Origin: Rhizomucor pusillus
Lineage: Eukaryota; Mucoromycota; Mucoromycetes; Mucorales; Lichtheimiaceae
DNA length: 55,300 bases
Direction: 5' to 3'
NCBI GenBank assembly: GCA_900175165.2
Contig: FWWN02000626.1
Span: 101,112 to 156,411 of the forward strand
Position numbers and translations under genes: made by a program
Part shown: piece by piece, positions 1-15,945 of the stretch
How the letters are laid out: every line of letters starts with the position of its first letter
Position numbering within the stretch: the stretch's first letter is position 1
Notes under the pieces: generated by a model
Database searches by the model: none
The model's input: only the letters and a program-made list of their open reading frames with translations
What the model was told of the DNA's origin: nothing

Positions 1-881
1 GGCATCTAGAAACATTACTGGATTTTTACAATTACGAACGGATTGCAGCTACACGATTCCGAAACTATCAAGGAATACAGCGCGCTAGAGCTGAAATGAC
101 AAACATATTGATAAACAGTGGCTGGAAATATAGCAAGAGCAGAAGAAAAAGAAAGAAAAAGAGAAGAAATAAGAACAGACAAGACAGAAAGAAAACAAGA
201 AAGAATCGAAAAAAGTTTAAAACGAGGTCAATATACGTAGGAAGGTATGCCATTAGTTGTAACTGACGGATGCCTGATTACTGATCACTTCTAATAGGCT
301 ACCATCCCAACCAATTTCAGCAATCCGTTCCACGCTTGATATGGAGAGGGAACAGCCACCAGCTAAAGGAAAGAAATGGAGGAAGGCCAGGGTCAACTGT
401 GATAATAATGGAAAAATGACTCTTATTGTTTTTGGATCGGGAATGTTTGGCAAGAAGGACGGCGTGCCCTTGAAAGGCCATCAGTCAGGCGTGGTAGGCA
501 TTCTATGCAGGGAGCTCAAGAAGAGGGAAGCCAACGGCGAGGTTGCTGTCGTTAAAATCGATGAATATTTGACATCCCAAGTACGATCAAATTGGCAAAT
601 ATTATGGTTAAAGTTACTGAGAGAGAATAATTAATAGATATGTCATGCTTGCTTATCGCGAACTCTCGATAACATGATCACGGACGACGGTGTCAAGCAC
701 CATGGGATCCAAGTCTGCAAAAGCCGTGGGACCCTATGGAACCGAGACACCAATGCATCCAAAAATATGTTCTACATTGCGAAGTGCATTTGGTCAGGTC
801 ATGGGCGGCGTGCACCTTTCGTCCGAGCGAATATCACCATTGCGAATGTGGGACCCTAACGGGTTTGGGTCTCTACGGTAG
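1..881 (+). pseudogene. Fanzor (eukaryotic TnpB-like RNA-guided nuclease) relic, 3' part
   Basis: Decayed 3' portion of a Fanzor/OMEGA nuclease gene whose 5' end lies left of the window. An open stretch from base 3 to the stop near 261 encodes a long Lys/Arg-rich helical segment. A second open stretch, from about 278 to 580, carries VFGSGMFGKKDG and ends in VVKIDEYLTSQ. A 57-nt intron (gtacga...aattaatag, 581-637, phase 0) joins it to CHAC of a zinc ribbon, then CKSR, then NRDTNASKNM with the third RuvC Asp. This order is typical of TnpB/Fanzor C-termini. Damage seen: a stop and frame change near 261-278, the last zinc-ribbon Cys replaced by Arg (CKSR), and a frame change after about 830, where the tail MWDPNGFGSLR continues in another frame to 881. 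RuvC-I and the guide-RNA end cannot be seen. The family call comes from remembered family motifs; the gene is almost surely inactive. Confidence 0.72.
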
Positions 882-2731
882 GTCCATTTAATTGCCTGCA
901 GTTTACAATATATTGATAAATATTTCGTTTAGTTATCGGTAAGTCACGACCTACGCATCCAATGTCGAAGTTTCACTCATTGAGAGATCATTGCCGTTAT
1001 TTGGGGTGCCCGCGTTGCCTCGTAAGCAAGTTTTAGCTAAATGGCAAGTTGCACGAACTCTAATTCGAGGAGAATGTTTATTAATTTTCTCCCCAAGGTC
1101 CAAATTTGATTCGACTGCGATGCAAAATTGATGCTCCAAATGCAAATGGTTCCGGAAAAAAAGTACAATGCAGAATTCCCAAAATTTGCAAGCCACTTAG
1201 GCCCTGTCCAACTGCCAAAAGTAGTAGCCAGGAACTCCTCTGCGGCATATGATCCATATGGGGTTTACCAGGGGCAGACAGATAGTACTTATTTCCGTAC
1301 ACAATAACTGTCTATGTACTAATCGATGTCGAGGAGACCGAGAATGCGGTTTATAACACAAGGTTATGCTTTCAAATTGAAAATACTTACAAAAGATTTA
1401 TTCATGTTACGCGGCAGCTATAAAAGCAAATCAAGAGAGCCGCTTTATACCCTATCCTTTCTTTGTCCACGTGCATATAATAGGAGAGATCCTTTTGTAT
1501 TTATTACTCATTTAAATGGCCCCATTGATAAGCACTTAAACGATAAAATTTGTCCGTCGTGATCTTTTTCGCGCTGTCCTAGTTTTTCTTTAACTTCATT
1601 ATGAATTAACGCGTATGAACTGGTATCAAGCGAAATCTCGATCTTCGTCATCAGCAACAATATCAATCCGTCCAAGAATGACCATCATTTGTCTGTCTGA
1701 CTTTCCGGCCCTTCTTAGCAAACGCAGCAGGATGGCTAGGAAGTCTGCCATGATGTACACTCTTTTCATAAATTAAATTCGTCATCTACTTCTTCCATAT
1801 TGGTCGCTAGAACTGGACACGACAATCATCATAAGTGAATTAAAGCATTGCTCTGGGAAGACACAAGGTATGTTCGTGTTTGTGGGGGTGAAGCCCTAGG
1901 AAATATATTTATTAACCGTTAAAAAAGACTGTTAAAGTTTTCCTCGAAAGTGGAGGGCGACGTTGGTCTCGCTGTGGCGGATTACGCAGTTCTGTCAACT
2001 AATCCGGACGATATCTACAGACTAGTCGAGTAAGTTTCCTTTTTGCGCACACTGCATTTACAGAAGATATTCATGCATCCAGTTCATCATTGTGGACAGA
2101 ACTCCATCCAGCGGAGAATAACGAGGTCTTCTGCCGGCCATCGATCTTGGCAGATCCCACTTGCTTGAGCAAATTCGATTGCAGCAAAACTTGCGTAAAT
2201 AGGTCCAAATAAACCATGTATACAAGTTAGAACACACGGAATCATCATTCCTTAAAAAAGGAGCATATACACGTTTAAGTTCCACAATAAGAATTGTGTT
2301 TGAGGTGGAGAAGATGAAATGAGGCCAAAGACTCGGAGCATTGGGTAATTTAATGCATCAGTCGAGAGTCAATCAGATTCTTTAATACAAAGCAGAGATC
2401 CCAGATATATCACAATACGTTTTGTCCAAAAATTGTTCAAGGTAGGTGGTGCGGTGAACACACACCCAATGATTGACTGACAACATCTATGGAAAAATGG
2501 ATACGGTTAAATATTCTGATCTCACGCAGCACCCAATCTATTACGATTTAAATGCTGTATAGATATAATACATGTTTTATATACTCTTGGAGGTGCTAAG
2601 CTTTGGTATGGAAAGAGTGTAACCCATAGATCTTTCAAAGTTTCGGAGTGAGAATTTCCAAGTGCATTTCAGCGCTGCAGCACCGCTCCTTTTGCTCTTA
2701 ACTATTCCTGCAGAAACCGACGTATCCCGCC
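882..2731. other. Intergenic, no supportable gene
   Basis: About 1.85 kb between the Fanzor relic and the RED gene. Only short overlapping reading frames occur. One stretch at about 1937-2030 reads as an open segment ending at a GTAAGT donor-like sequence and could be an exon remnant, but no partner exon was found. The last part should hold the RED promoter; no clear TATA box was seen. Confidence 0.5.
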
Positions 2732-4465
2732 ATGACAGATGGAGGGTAAGATCAAGGCATTCGCTTCCTCGACCGCGACTAAGCCTATGCGAATAGATTG
2801 ACTCAAGACGATTTTCGACGACTGCTGCAAACTCCACGGGAACCTCCCAAAGGACCGGAATTCAAAGCGCCTGCTCCTAAAACGCCGTAAGTCAACGATG
2901 TGATTGATCTTGCGAGTTCCTGCTATTTACATTTGTATGCCAGAAAACCGGGTGGCGGCAGTGTGTTTGGGGTACCACAGTCTGTGCGTAAGAAAAGGTA
3001 TATTAATTCTCGTTCTTGTTTCGAATCGTCCAGCACTGACTATTGATATAGACCGCGGCAACCAGCACCTCCTCCTGCAGAGAAGGATGACGATGAAGGA
3101 GAAGAGCAACGACAAGTCAGCGAAAATATTATCGAATCGACGCTGCGGTATCGCGATCGAGCGGCCGAGCGGCGGATGCAGCGAGAAGATGATGAAGCAG
3201 CAGCAGCAGGACCTGAAGCTACACCCATCAGGAAAGGATTAGATTTTGAGCTACTTAGAAAGAGACGAGCGCAACTATCTGCAAAGCAAAAAGAACAACA
3301 GGAAGAATCAACAGCACCGAAAGAGGAGGAAGAAAATGGCAACGATGAGCAGGACGAAAAACGGCTAGAAGAAGCATTGAATGAGCAGCAGCCAGCGGAT
3401 AACGAGGAGTCGATCCCTTTTGCACCTGTCGATGAACCATTAAAATTCAACTCTGTGCTGGCAAAAAACATCCACGACTTCATCACCAACAAACCACCAA
3501 AGAACGAACTGTTTGCACCTGGACGCATGGCATTTGTGTTTGAGCTCGCTGACGAAGTAGGCCATTACAATGATGCATACGCAGTTCCTACATCGTTGAT
3601 TCGCAGCCGCGCAGATAAGAAAGCGGCGCTCGATGATTTGAAACAGAAGACAGAGCTTGTCGTCAGCAAGATTTCAAAAATCATGAGTGAGCAGTTTGCC
3701 AAAGACAAGAAGAAACAACAGGAAGAACAAGAAAAGAAAAAGAAAAAAGCGGCAGAAGCACCACCGGTTGTTACGTTCGATGGCGATATCTTTGCAGATG
3801 TTGGACGGGATTATGAGTTGGATGAGGAAACGTTGGCTAGAGCATCAACGTCAGCAGCATCAACAGCAGCTTCAGCGGGTGATCAAGCAGCAACTGATAC
3901 CAGGAAGAGCGACTATTTCAAAGGACTAGACCACCAGCGAGAAGAAGATGTCGAAATGAAAGCTGCAGACATCGACATGGCATCACTGATATCACAGGCA
4001 GCGAAACAACAAGATAAACAAGAATTAGCGGGCGAGCAGCAGCGACCAGCGAAGAAACCGCGATTTCTCCAAGATGAAGAGATGGATGTGGATGCGAACG
4101 ATATCGACATGTTTGGACTTGGCGCTTCAGCGTTGCCGACGTCGTTTGAAGAAAGAAGACGCACGGTTGCTTACGAGTCTGGAGACGAAGACGAAGCAGC
4201 AACGTCGATGATCGATCAGGGCACGCACCGTAACAAGAAAGCACAGCTGTCGCGATGGGACTTTGACGACGAGGAGGAATGGCAAAAGTATAAGGATTCC
4301 ATTGAAATCATGCCAAAGAGCGCATCGCAGTACGGCGTAAAGATGGGTGACGGAAGGAAACGGAACAGGGATCAACGGAGAGGCATGTCTGATAAACAGA
4401 AACTTAACCGCGAATACCAGATGATCAAGAATATCATGGAAAAGAAATATGGTACAAATATATAA
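2732..4465 (+). CDS. RED/IK-family spliceosomal protein
   Basis: Homolog of RED (IK), a nuclear spliceosomal B-complex protein that works with SMU1. Four exons: 2732-2745, 2797-2886, 2944-2997, 3052-4465, giving 523 residues. Introns are 51, 57 and 54 nt with GT-AG ends. The start was chosen because the 14-nt first exon splices in frame to LTQDDFRRLLQTPR, the usual RED beginning. RED_N signatures follow: a basic Pro-rich stretch, GGSVFGVPQSVRKK, then YRDRAAERR at about residues 86-94. The middle is acidic, Gln- and Ala-rich and probably disordered. The C-terminus carries the RED_C block (WQKYKDSIEIMPKSASQYGV, then a Lys/Arg-rich helix) at about 455-523. The long RE/RD dipeptide repeat that names the animal protein is absent. 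The stop lies 100 bp from the stop of the convergent DYRK gene, so the 3' UTRs probably overlap. Confidence 0.9.
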
Positions 4466-4565
4466 AAATTCCATTCTCTCTCCTGTTTTTTACACAAAAA
4501 GGGGTCACGATGCCGCCCTTTTTATTTAGACATGTTCTTATATGTACGTCATATATATGTTACTG

Positions 4566-9164
<4,599 letters not shown>

Positions 9165-9388
9165 GCACGTGCCAGGAAACTAGAAATCGCAGTCAGCTAT
9201 CTTGTTTGTTGCTTACATGCAGACACTTTACAGACAGATATTTTACCTGCCAGAATTTGCCCACTGCTGTGTAAACAATAAATAGACCGAATAACCTTGC
9301 TGAAGACAAAGCAATTTATGCAATACAGGGAAAAATGGGACTATGCCACTATGCGTAGTTGACAGGTTAGCACACTGCAATGCACAAT

Positions 9389-9424
<36 letters not shown>

Positions 9425-11951
9425 GTGTCATGGCAACTCACATAGAACAGTTGTATGAGACCGGTAAAAGAAGGCAATTTGTACAATTAACAAGACCGGA
9501 CTGTCCAAAAAACTGGCATGCCTGGGAAGATGGGGTCGCTCAGGAAAGAGACACGTTCCTTTCCTGGTCAATGTTAGCAAAGCGAGATCGAGGAGAAAGG
9601 TAATGGGCAATGTGACCTACGTTTCAGTTGAACGAGTCAGCAATGAGTGATCCCCTATTTGCTTATTGTATTTTGACTGCAGTAGTTGCAGGCAAGCGCA
9701 CACACAGTGGCGAGGAGCAGAGTAAAGAGCAGAGTATTTTAAAGTTCAGCGTGCATTTTGCCCAGTCTTGCAACAATGGGGGAATTGAGCCCCGCGCACG
9801 GCTCAAGTTATCTACATGCAGGAACGTACATGCTTCCTTCTTTCCTTCTTTCTCGTGTGTATATCTGCATCCCCATTTATATACATTTTTAGTATGAAAA
9901 ATAGTACTTGCCCTGATGTCTGCATAATTTATTTTGGAAGATACAACGCAGGATGATAAGCCCAAGGTGATTTCTTTGACAGAGACAGATGTTCACCTAC
10001 TCAACGGTCCTCATAAATCCTTTGGATACCACAATATTTGAAAACTATAAGATTTTGGGCTGCTGCTAGAGATTCCCTTCAAAAGCTAGTTCGCGCTTTG
10101 TGTTTGATGGGCCAGTACGTTGCCTGCGTAGACATGCATATTTAAATGCAAAGCTGTCTTGGATACGAGAGATTTGTCTCCAATCTATAGCAGCTTATGG
10201 GTATGTGAATGTATATGAATGAGAAATTTTTAAATTAAGTATGAGTTATTTACAGACAGGAAGGTTGTATGAAACGAGTTTGCATAAAAGTAGGATTACA
10301 TACTGCTCTGAAAGATATCATCAGTGAGAAAAGAATGAGAAAGGTACACGTTGGCAAAATTGGGATGTTCTGCATAGTATCCCAAGCTTTCCATGATTTC
10401 CACAATTGTATAAGCAGAAAGAGACAAAATAACGCGGAAGAAGACGAGTCGAGTAGTTAAAAATGAACCAAGCAAATAACTGCTTGGCTGGAGACTTGTC
10501 CATGACAGTATCATGACTGTCGTGCTTGTAGTGTCTCTATGATTGCTTTCCAAAAATTGGGAAGGCTTGTTGTTATTGTTGTCACGCTCAAATATAGATC
10601 CATAATTCGATCCAAGTCGTTGACAAGTGTGGTATAGACGACTGACCGAAAGTTCGGAAGATTTCTTTGGTCTTAGGACCCCAGAAGGATGACAGAAGAC
10701 AAATTGTCCATGCAATTATTTGACGCGACTGCCGAGATGTGGTTAGCAACTGTCAACAATTTTACCAGTCAAGATCAGGCTTACACCAGTTACTGGATAG
10801 ACCTCAGAGTCACCAATAAGATTCATGATGGATGGATGTTTGGAAAAATGGCATATACTCCTTCTATGTTCACCTTTTATAGCAATGTACACAGAGGCTG
10901 AATACAAAAGTCAAGGGAAAATTCCTGCAGCTCGTCAGCCCATTGTCTCCCTCAATCTACAGCACATAATTTGGTAATTTCATTGTTCTGATTATGGACA
11001 TCCTTACCCTCATTTGGGAAAAGGATCAGTAGGCCTAATCTGAAAAAAATCTTTGATTCGTGATTTTTCCGCTTTTCAGATGATATCGTAGCTGCATATG
11101 ATCATAGCGAGGTCAGAATCGATAGGAGGGAGCAAACGGTACATATGAAATGGTATATAGTCGAGATGAAACAGGGTTGATATCAGTACCGGATTTGCTC
11201 AGGTCATACACTCCGAGTACGTGCGTTACGTTGGAATAGTAAGATGTTAAAGAGCGAGCTTGTTATACAGATATTTTAGTGCAGTAACATGATGGGCTTC
11301 ATCCAACGCGACATTTCAGGGTTTTGTCTCGCTGATTGTGACTCGAATGCATTGAAGAAAAACTAGTATGCGATTAAATATACTATATTGCCCCACAAAA
11401 ACTTTCTCTAAAAGGTTGATGAGATGGTGCATTTATTTACTGGGCTATTTGGACGTAGCAGCAGAGAAATTTCCTGGTTATTGCCACGTTTTCCGGACTG
11501 TGAAACGGCTGCAGCCCCTTTCAATCGATCGGCAGAGGGAAGGCACATATGCATCGAGGATGATGGCAGCGAGCTCCATTCAGTGATATTGAACCTCGTG
11601 ATTTACATAAAATATCCTCCTTTGGATAAGCCGGTAGTGACCAAGTAGCGTTATTGACACACTTTTGCTGATCACCAAATCCCTGGGTCCACCATTTCCT
11701 TCTTTCCCTTCTCTCCTCGCGGTCACCAACTTGTACTCTCCTTGTCCCCCGACTGTTATTGCCTTATCCACACAAAGTTTGCACCGCACTGGCACTGTGG
11801 CGAATAACATCGAAGATTCAGAAATACAGCGAAGAAAAAAACACACACACAAAAAAAAACGAGAACAGAAAGCAGCCATTGCGATTTTTTATTCATCTTT
11901 TCCCCTTCCCTTCTTTTCTCAAACAGCCATACACTGTTTCTGTGTTAACGA
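9165..11951. other. Intergenic between DYRK and Zn2Cys6 genes
   Basis: About 2.8 kb upstream of two divergently transcribed genes. It includes the CA microsatellite at about 9394-9421. Overlapping open frames of up to 139 codons at 10296-10901 on both strands show no recognisable domain or splice logic. A pyrimidine-rich tract at 11690-11760 and A/CA-rich DNA at 11830-11880 precede the Zn2Cys6 start and may belong to its promoter or 5' UTR. Confidence 0.5.
9393..9421. repeat. CA dinucleotide microsatellite
   Basis: Uninterrupted (ca) run of about 14 units, in the 5' flank of the DYRK gene. A shorter CA run is seen at about 11840-11850. Confidence 0.9.
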
Positions 11952-12922
11952 ATGTCCATTCCACGTTCCCCTCGGGACTATGCTGCTGCAAGGGGAGCTT
12001 CGAACAAGGACAGAGAGATGACTAGTACTCTCTCGCCCGGTTATCAGCAACAGCGGCAGCCTTCACCGATTCGTACCTTATGCATGCATCGTAACAATAA
12101 CGATGCCGCCAGCAGGATACAATCCCTGGGCAGATCACGGAGTACGGGCTCGTCAACGCTTCTTCTCTCGGCCACATCGTTGCAAAACACACCTCGACGG
12201 CTCAGCTCAGGCTCTGCGTGTGAGACTTGTCGACGGCGCAAGACAAAATGTGACGGGGGGCATCCTTGTGCGTACTGTGCAACCAACCAGCTAGAATGCA
12301 TCCATAGAGCAACCAGGAGGAAAAAGCAGCAGCAGCAGCAGCATTCATCATCCCACTACCAGCACGGCGAACTCGCCATGTTTTGGAAATCCACGTCAGA
12401 TGACTCGCCTGCGGCTTCAAGCCGTGCTGCCAGTCTTTCAAAACAGACCAGTTGCCCTTCTTTGCTCGTCACCTCGCATTGGTCTGAAGCATCGTCATCG
12501 TCATCAACGCCACCAGTAGCAGCTGCGCCTCAACGCCAACAGCAGCAGCGTGATCGATCGACCTCCCCGCTCGGCAAGCAAGAAATCCCCAGCGTGATGG
12601 GTAAGATCTAGTTCTGTCAAGTAAAGCAAAGAATTACCCCGTACTATTCATTTATGATTCGGTGATTGCAGATCAGTTGTCATGTAGAACGTTTTCCGCC
12701 CTTGTAGATCAGCATTGCCAAACGTACCCTATTTATCCATTGGGAACATCATCAACGAGTCCGTCGCGTGCTCCTGCATCGTTACCATCATCCAGCAGTA
12801 TCACCAATAACAATAATGACGCTGCCTATGATCAAAACAAAAACAATGACGGCGATGCTGCTCAGCAAAACAACAATGTTGACCCACTTTCATCGCCCAT
12901 TCCCCATCCGAAACCGTACTAA
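11952..12922 (+). CDS. Small Zn2Cys6 (GAL4-type) DNA-binding protein
   Basis: Fungal binuclear zinc-cluster protein, probably a nuclear DNA-binding regulator. Two exons, 11952-12600 and 12672-12922, joined by a 71-nt GT-AG intron (gtaaga...gattgcag); 299 residues. The cluster is complete: C90, C93, C100, C106, C109, C116 with spacing 2-6-5-2-6 and the basic RRRKTK loop. A Gln run follows (about 125-130), then Ser/Pro/Gln-rich and Asn-rich low-complexity sequence to the C-terminus. There is no fungal_trans (PF04082) middle region, so this is either a short factor or one with only the DNA-binding module. The start is the first in-frame ATG after a pyrimidine-rich leader; an upstream exon remains possible because a CAG acceptor-like site lies just before it. 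Targets cannot be inferred. Confidence 0.82.
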
Positions 12923-14815
12923 ACCATATCACACCTTATGCCCTTTTCATTCCTGCTGCTTCCATAAGCACACGCCCCGTCCATTTTAAGCTATCATTCA
13001 TCCACTCCATCCATTCCATTAAAAAGATTTTATACATGCTTGTCCAATCGTTTTGTTTACTTTATTTTTGATCTATATACCTATACTCGGTTGGTCCTGC
13101 CGGGTGTAATTGGATTATTAGGAAATGGCTGTATCAATAATCTATTGAGTCTGACACGGTCTTGGGACCAGCAGATTGAGTACAGTATGTAGCACACGAT
13201 AGCTGGATAAGGAGGTGCCGGCCTTTTTCGATGAAAATTCCCTTGTATTCGACTCCCACTGCGCCGGCAAAACCAGATCTTGTTTCTTTTCACCAGGAAC
13301 AAATAAAACTACACATCATTAATTCCTGAATGCGTTTAAGCCCGAGGCACGTAGCAGTTTCTCCCTTGCTGAATTTAAATGGTACTTTACAGCAAGATTC
13401 CACAGGTACATACATGTAAATAAGGTACTTAACTCCCAGCTCGACATTATTTATTCAGGGAGCCACGCACTGTACGTGTGTACATACGTACGTATGTATC
13501 AAAAACCCAAACCTTATCACGAATTTGTCTAGTTGTCTCTCAAAAAATAATCGACACGGGTTTGCGCATGGCAGCACCAATAAATGTACCTAGAGATTAC
13601 AAAGGCAACAGCACACTTTCCAGAATTTGCTCTGGTCTTAATAAACTCTCGTTCTTGTTCGGCCCGAGCACTCGATATGGTGGGAGCAAATCTAAAGTTT
13701 ACATACAGGCTTGGGGTACCGTAAAAAATGTGCCCAGATGCAGTGCTAAACAAGCTTCCTTTTTCGCTGCAGATTAAGATTTGCTAGTTCAATGATAATG
13801 CGGTCAGGCTGGAAGGAATCTCGCCGAAGCTGCCACACGGTGGAAGGGTGCAACATATCCAAGAATGAGGGGAGCCATCGAACACGAAACTGGCACACGG
13901 TGGTCAGACCTGCATCGCTAACCATACTTCGACCTCGTTGCTTACACCTTCGTCGACACCCCGTCCCATTGACGGCACTCGAATAAACCTTATACGCAAC
14001 CGGTGATATCCTGAAGTATTCCAGTAAAGTATACCTTACTATGACGTAAAATCAGTGCAGTGTCTGTTAAATCATTTCCCTTGGGACGACAGCTTCATTC
14101 TCGCCCTGGCGAAGAGGAGCGAGCCTGCGAGTCCACTTGTACAGAAGATAGTGACACTACTACTTCTATTGTGTAACCATTTCACTCGTTGGATTAGAGT
14201 ATTGCTGCTGATGACACGACGAGATCGTGAGAAGAGTGGGAAGAAGAGCTTCTGATGGTCAAGAGTATGAAACACTGATCAACGAGCTCCTGCTTCATTC
14301 GAAAGGCATTTTGCAGTTCAGGCTTCTACTGCTCAGAGAGAGAGAACCTCTGGTCTAATCCTTGGAACTGGCGTCTACCGATAGTATAGAGAGCTTTTAC
14401 ATCTCACGCGATGGAAATATCGATATGTTGCTCATCCACACATATCTACAATTCTCGCGTCTGGCTCATAATCGTGATAAAAAGATCTGGAAGATTTACG
14501 CGATATACTCGTTGTAGATAAGGTTACGACTCCCTGTCTACTTCTTCCCATTCATATAACATTACAGCAAGCTTTTTGATGATTCTGGTGAGCAAAGTCG
14601 CTACCATTGCGTATGATCTATTAGGAAGAACTACGACTTATCCGCCCTGCCAGCTTGCCTCGGATGCTCGGAACTCTCCATTCACACTTTGCATGCTTGC
14701 TGACGCAGGGAGTTTGCAGGCCAAATGGCGCTTTATGTAGCTTGAGACGTAGACCCTGCCTTGTTCCGTACAGTTCAATGTAGTGTTGGAACTCTGAATT
14801 TGAGCCAGCCTCGCG
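12923..14815. other. Intergenic, no supportable gene
   Basis: About 1.9 kb between the Zn2Cys6 gene and the inverted-repeat-bounded mobile region. Only short overlapping frames are present (longest 99 to 101 codons), without recognised domains. Probable old mobile-element or UTR sequence; nothing firm can be said. Confidence 0.45.
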
Positions 14816-14849
14816 AAATGGGCCACCTGTCCTGAAAATGGATTGGCCA
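14816..14849 (+). repeat. Left arm of 34-bp inverted repeat
   Basis: Begins AAATGGGCCACCTGTCCTGA and ends GGATTGGCCA. Exact reverse complement of 19383-19416. An ATG overlaps its inner end (14849) and opens a 26-codon frame, compatible with a terminal inverted repeat directly abutting a transposase start. Confidence 0.85.
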
Positions 14850-15007
14850 TGAACATGAGCCAAGACAAGAAGTCTGATAGCCACGTCGCTAAGAGTGCGG
14901 TGAAAGAATCTGGCTCTAAGGATCAATAAACTTACATAAGCATGCCGATCGACAAGCGTTCTTTGCTTTTATTGTACACTCTTTCCATCCAATGAAAACC
15001 GATGTAT

Positions 15008-15945
15008 CCATGTCCGTACAACTCAAAAGATGGGCCAAACAATATGAAGTGAATCCTCATAGCATATTCGAGAAGCGTAAGAAGAATGATCGTCTGCGTA
15101 TCCCTGGTGAAGAGCATAAGAAGGTCATTCTAGAGTACGTCGACCAGACCCCTTTGGTTGTCTTGGAGCAGTTGATGGAGCGACTGCTTCAGAATTTTAA
15201 AGGGCTCAAAGTCTCTAAGAGTACCGTTTATGACTTTGTGAGGACGCAGTGCAACCTGTCACTTAAGAAGGCCCGGTTCCAGCCTGTAGACACGAACAGC
15301 GTCTTGACTGGGTTCGCAAGTGGGAGAGGACCGATATGGACTTCGGGAAAAACTGTGTTTTTCTTGATGGATCTGCCTTTCATATTAACATGAAGCGCGG
15401 TATGGCTGGTCAAAGAAAGGTTCGCCTGCGGTAGTCACTGCGCCCAAAACACGAGCGCAGACAACCACTGTTTTGGGCGCGATCTCTGCCTCATGTCTAA
15501 CTAAGTGCAGCCTGAGACTGCCACAGCCGCTAGCCAAGAAGAGAAAGCGAGGAGGCTGTGCTGGGCTTATGAGCACAGGGACAGTATCTAAGCTTTTGAA
15601 GGCCATAATGGATAAGATGGACCAGTATCCGCACACGAAGGGCCACTATCTGGTAATGGGTAACGCTCCCATCCATACGTCTAACGATCTAGCTAGTATA
15701 TCACGTCCCGTGATTACCGGTAAGCCTATCTTCCATCTTATTCTCCTGAGCTCAACCCTATTGAGTAGTTCTGGTCGATAGTCAAAAGCAAACTCAAGCG
15801 CAGCAGGTTCTTGAAGGAGACACTCATGACCAGAATTAATGAAGCGTGCAGCCTTATAAGTTTGAGCGATTTCGAAGAGTTCGTCTCGTACTCTCATAAA
15901 TGCTTAGATAAATGTCGCAACATAGAGCTTATGATGTCGGTGTCA
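15008..15945 (+). pseudogene. IS630/Tc1-mariner-like transposase remnant, copy B
   Basis: Degenerate DDE transposase, cut at its 5' side (homology with copy A begins at about 15008, equal to roughly residue 115 there). The helix-turn-helix and linker part is readable at 14992-15290 (WAKQYE, EEHKKVILEYVDQTP, LKVSKSTVYDFVRTQCNLSL). A frameshift near 15290 then moves to VFLDGSAFHINMKR with the first catalytic Asp. KTRAQTTTVLGAISAS and YPHTKGHYLVMGNAPIH follow, where Gly replaces the second catalytic Asp. The NPIE block near 15760 is broken by a stop. The copy ends beside ATGTCGC motifs at 15912 and 15934. Clearly inactive. Confidence 0.85.

Noticed and set aside
10296..10901. Overlapping frames of 139 and 70 codons on both strands
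   Set aside because: No domain, no splice logic, and low-complexity stretches; consistent with chance open frames.
13180..13290. A TTCGACTCC stretch resembling a tRNA T-loop
   Set aside because: The acceptor ends do not pair and no D-arm or anticodon arm could be drawn; no tRNA gene is supported anywhere in the window by eye.
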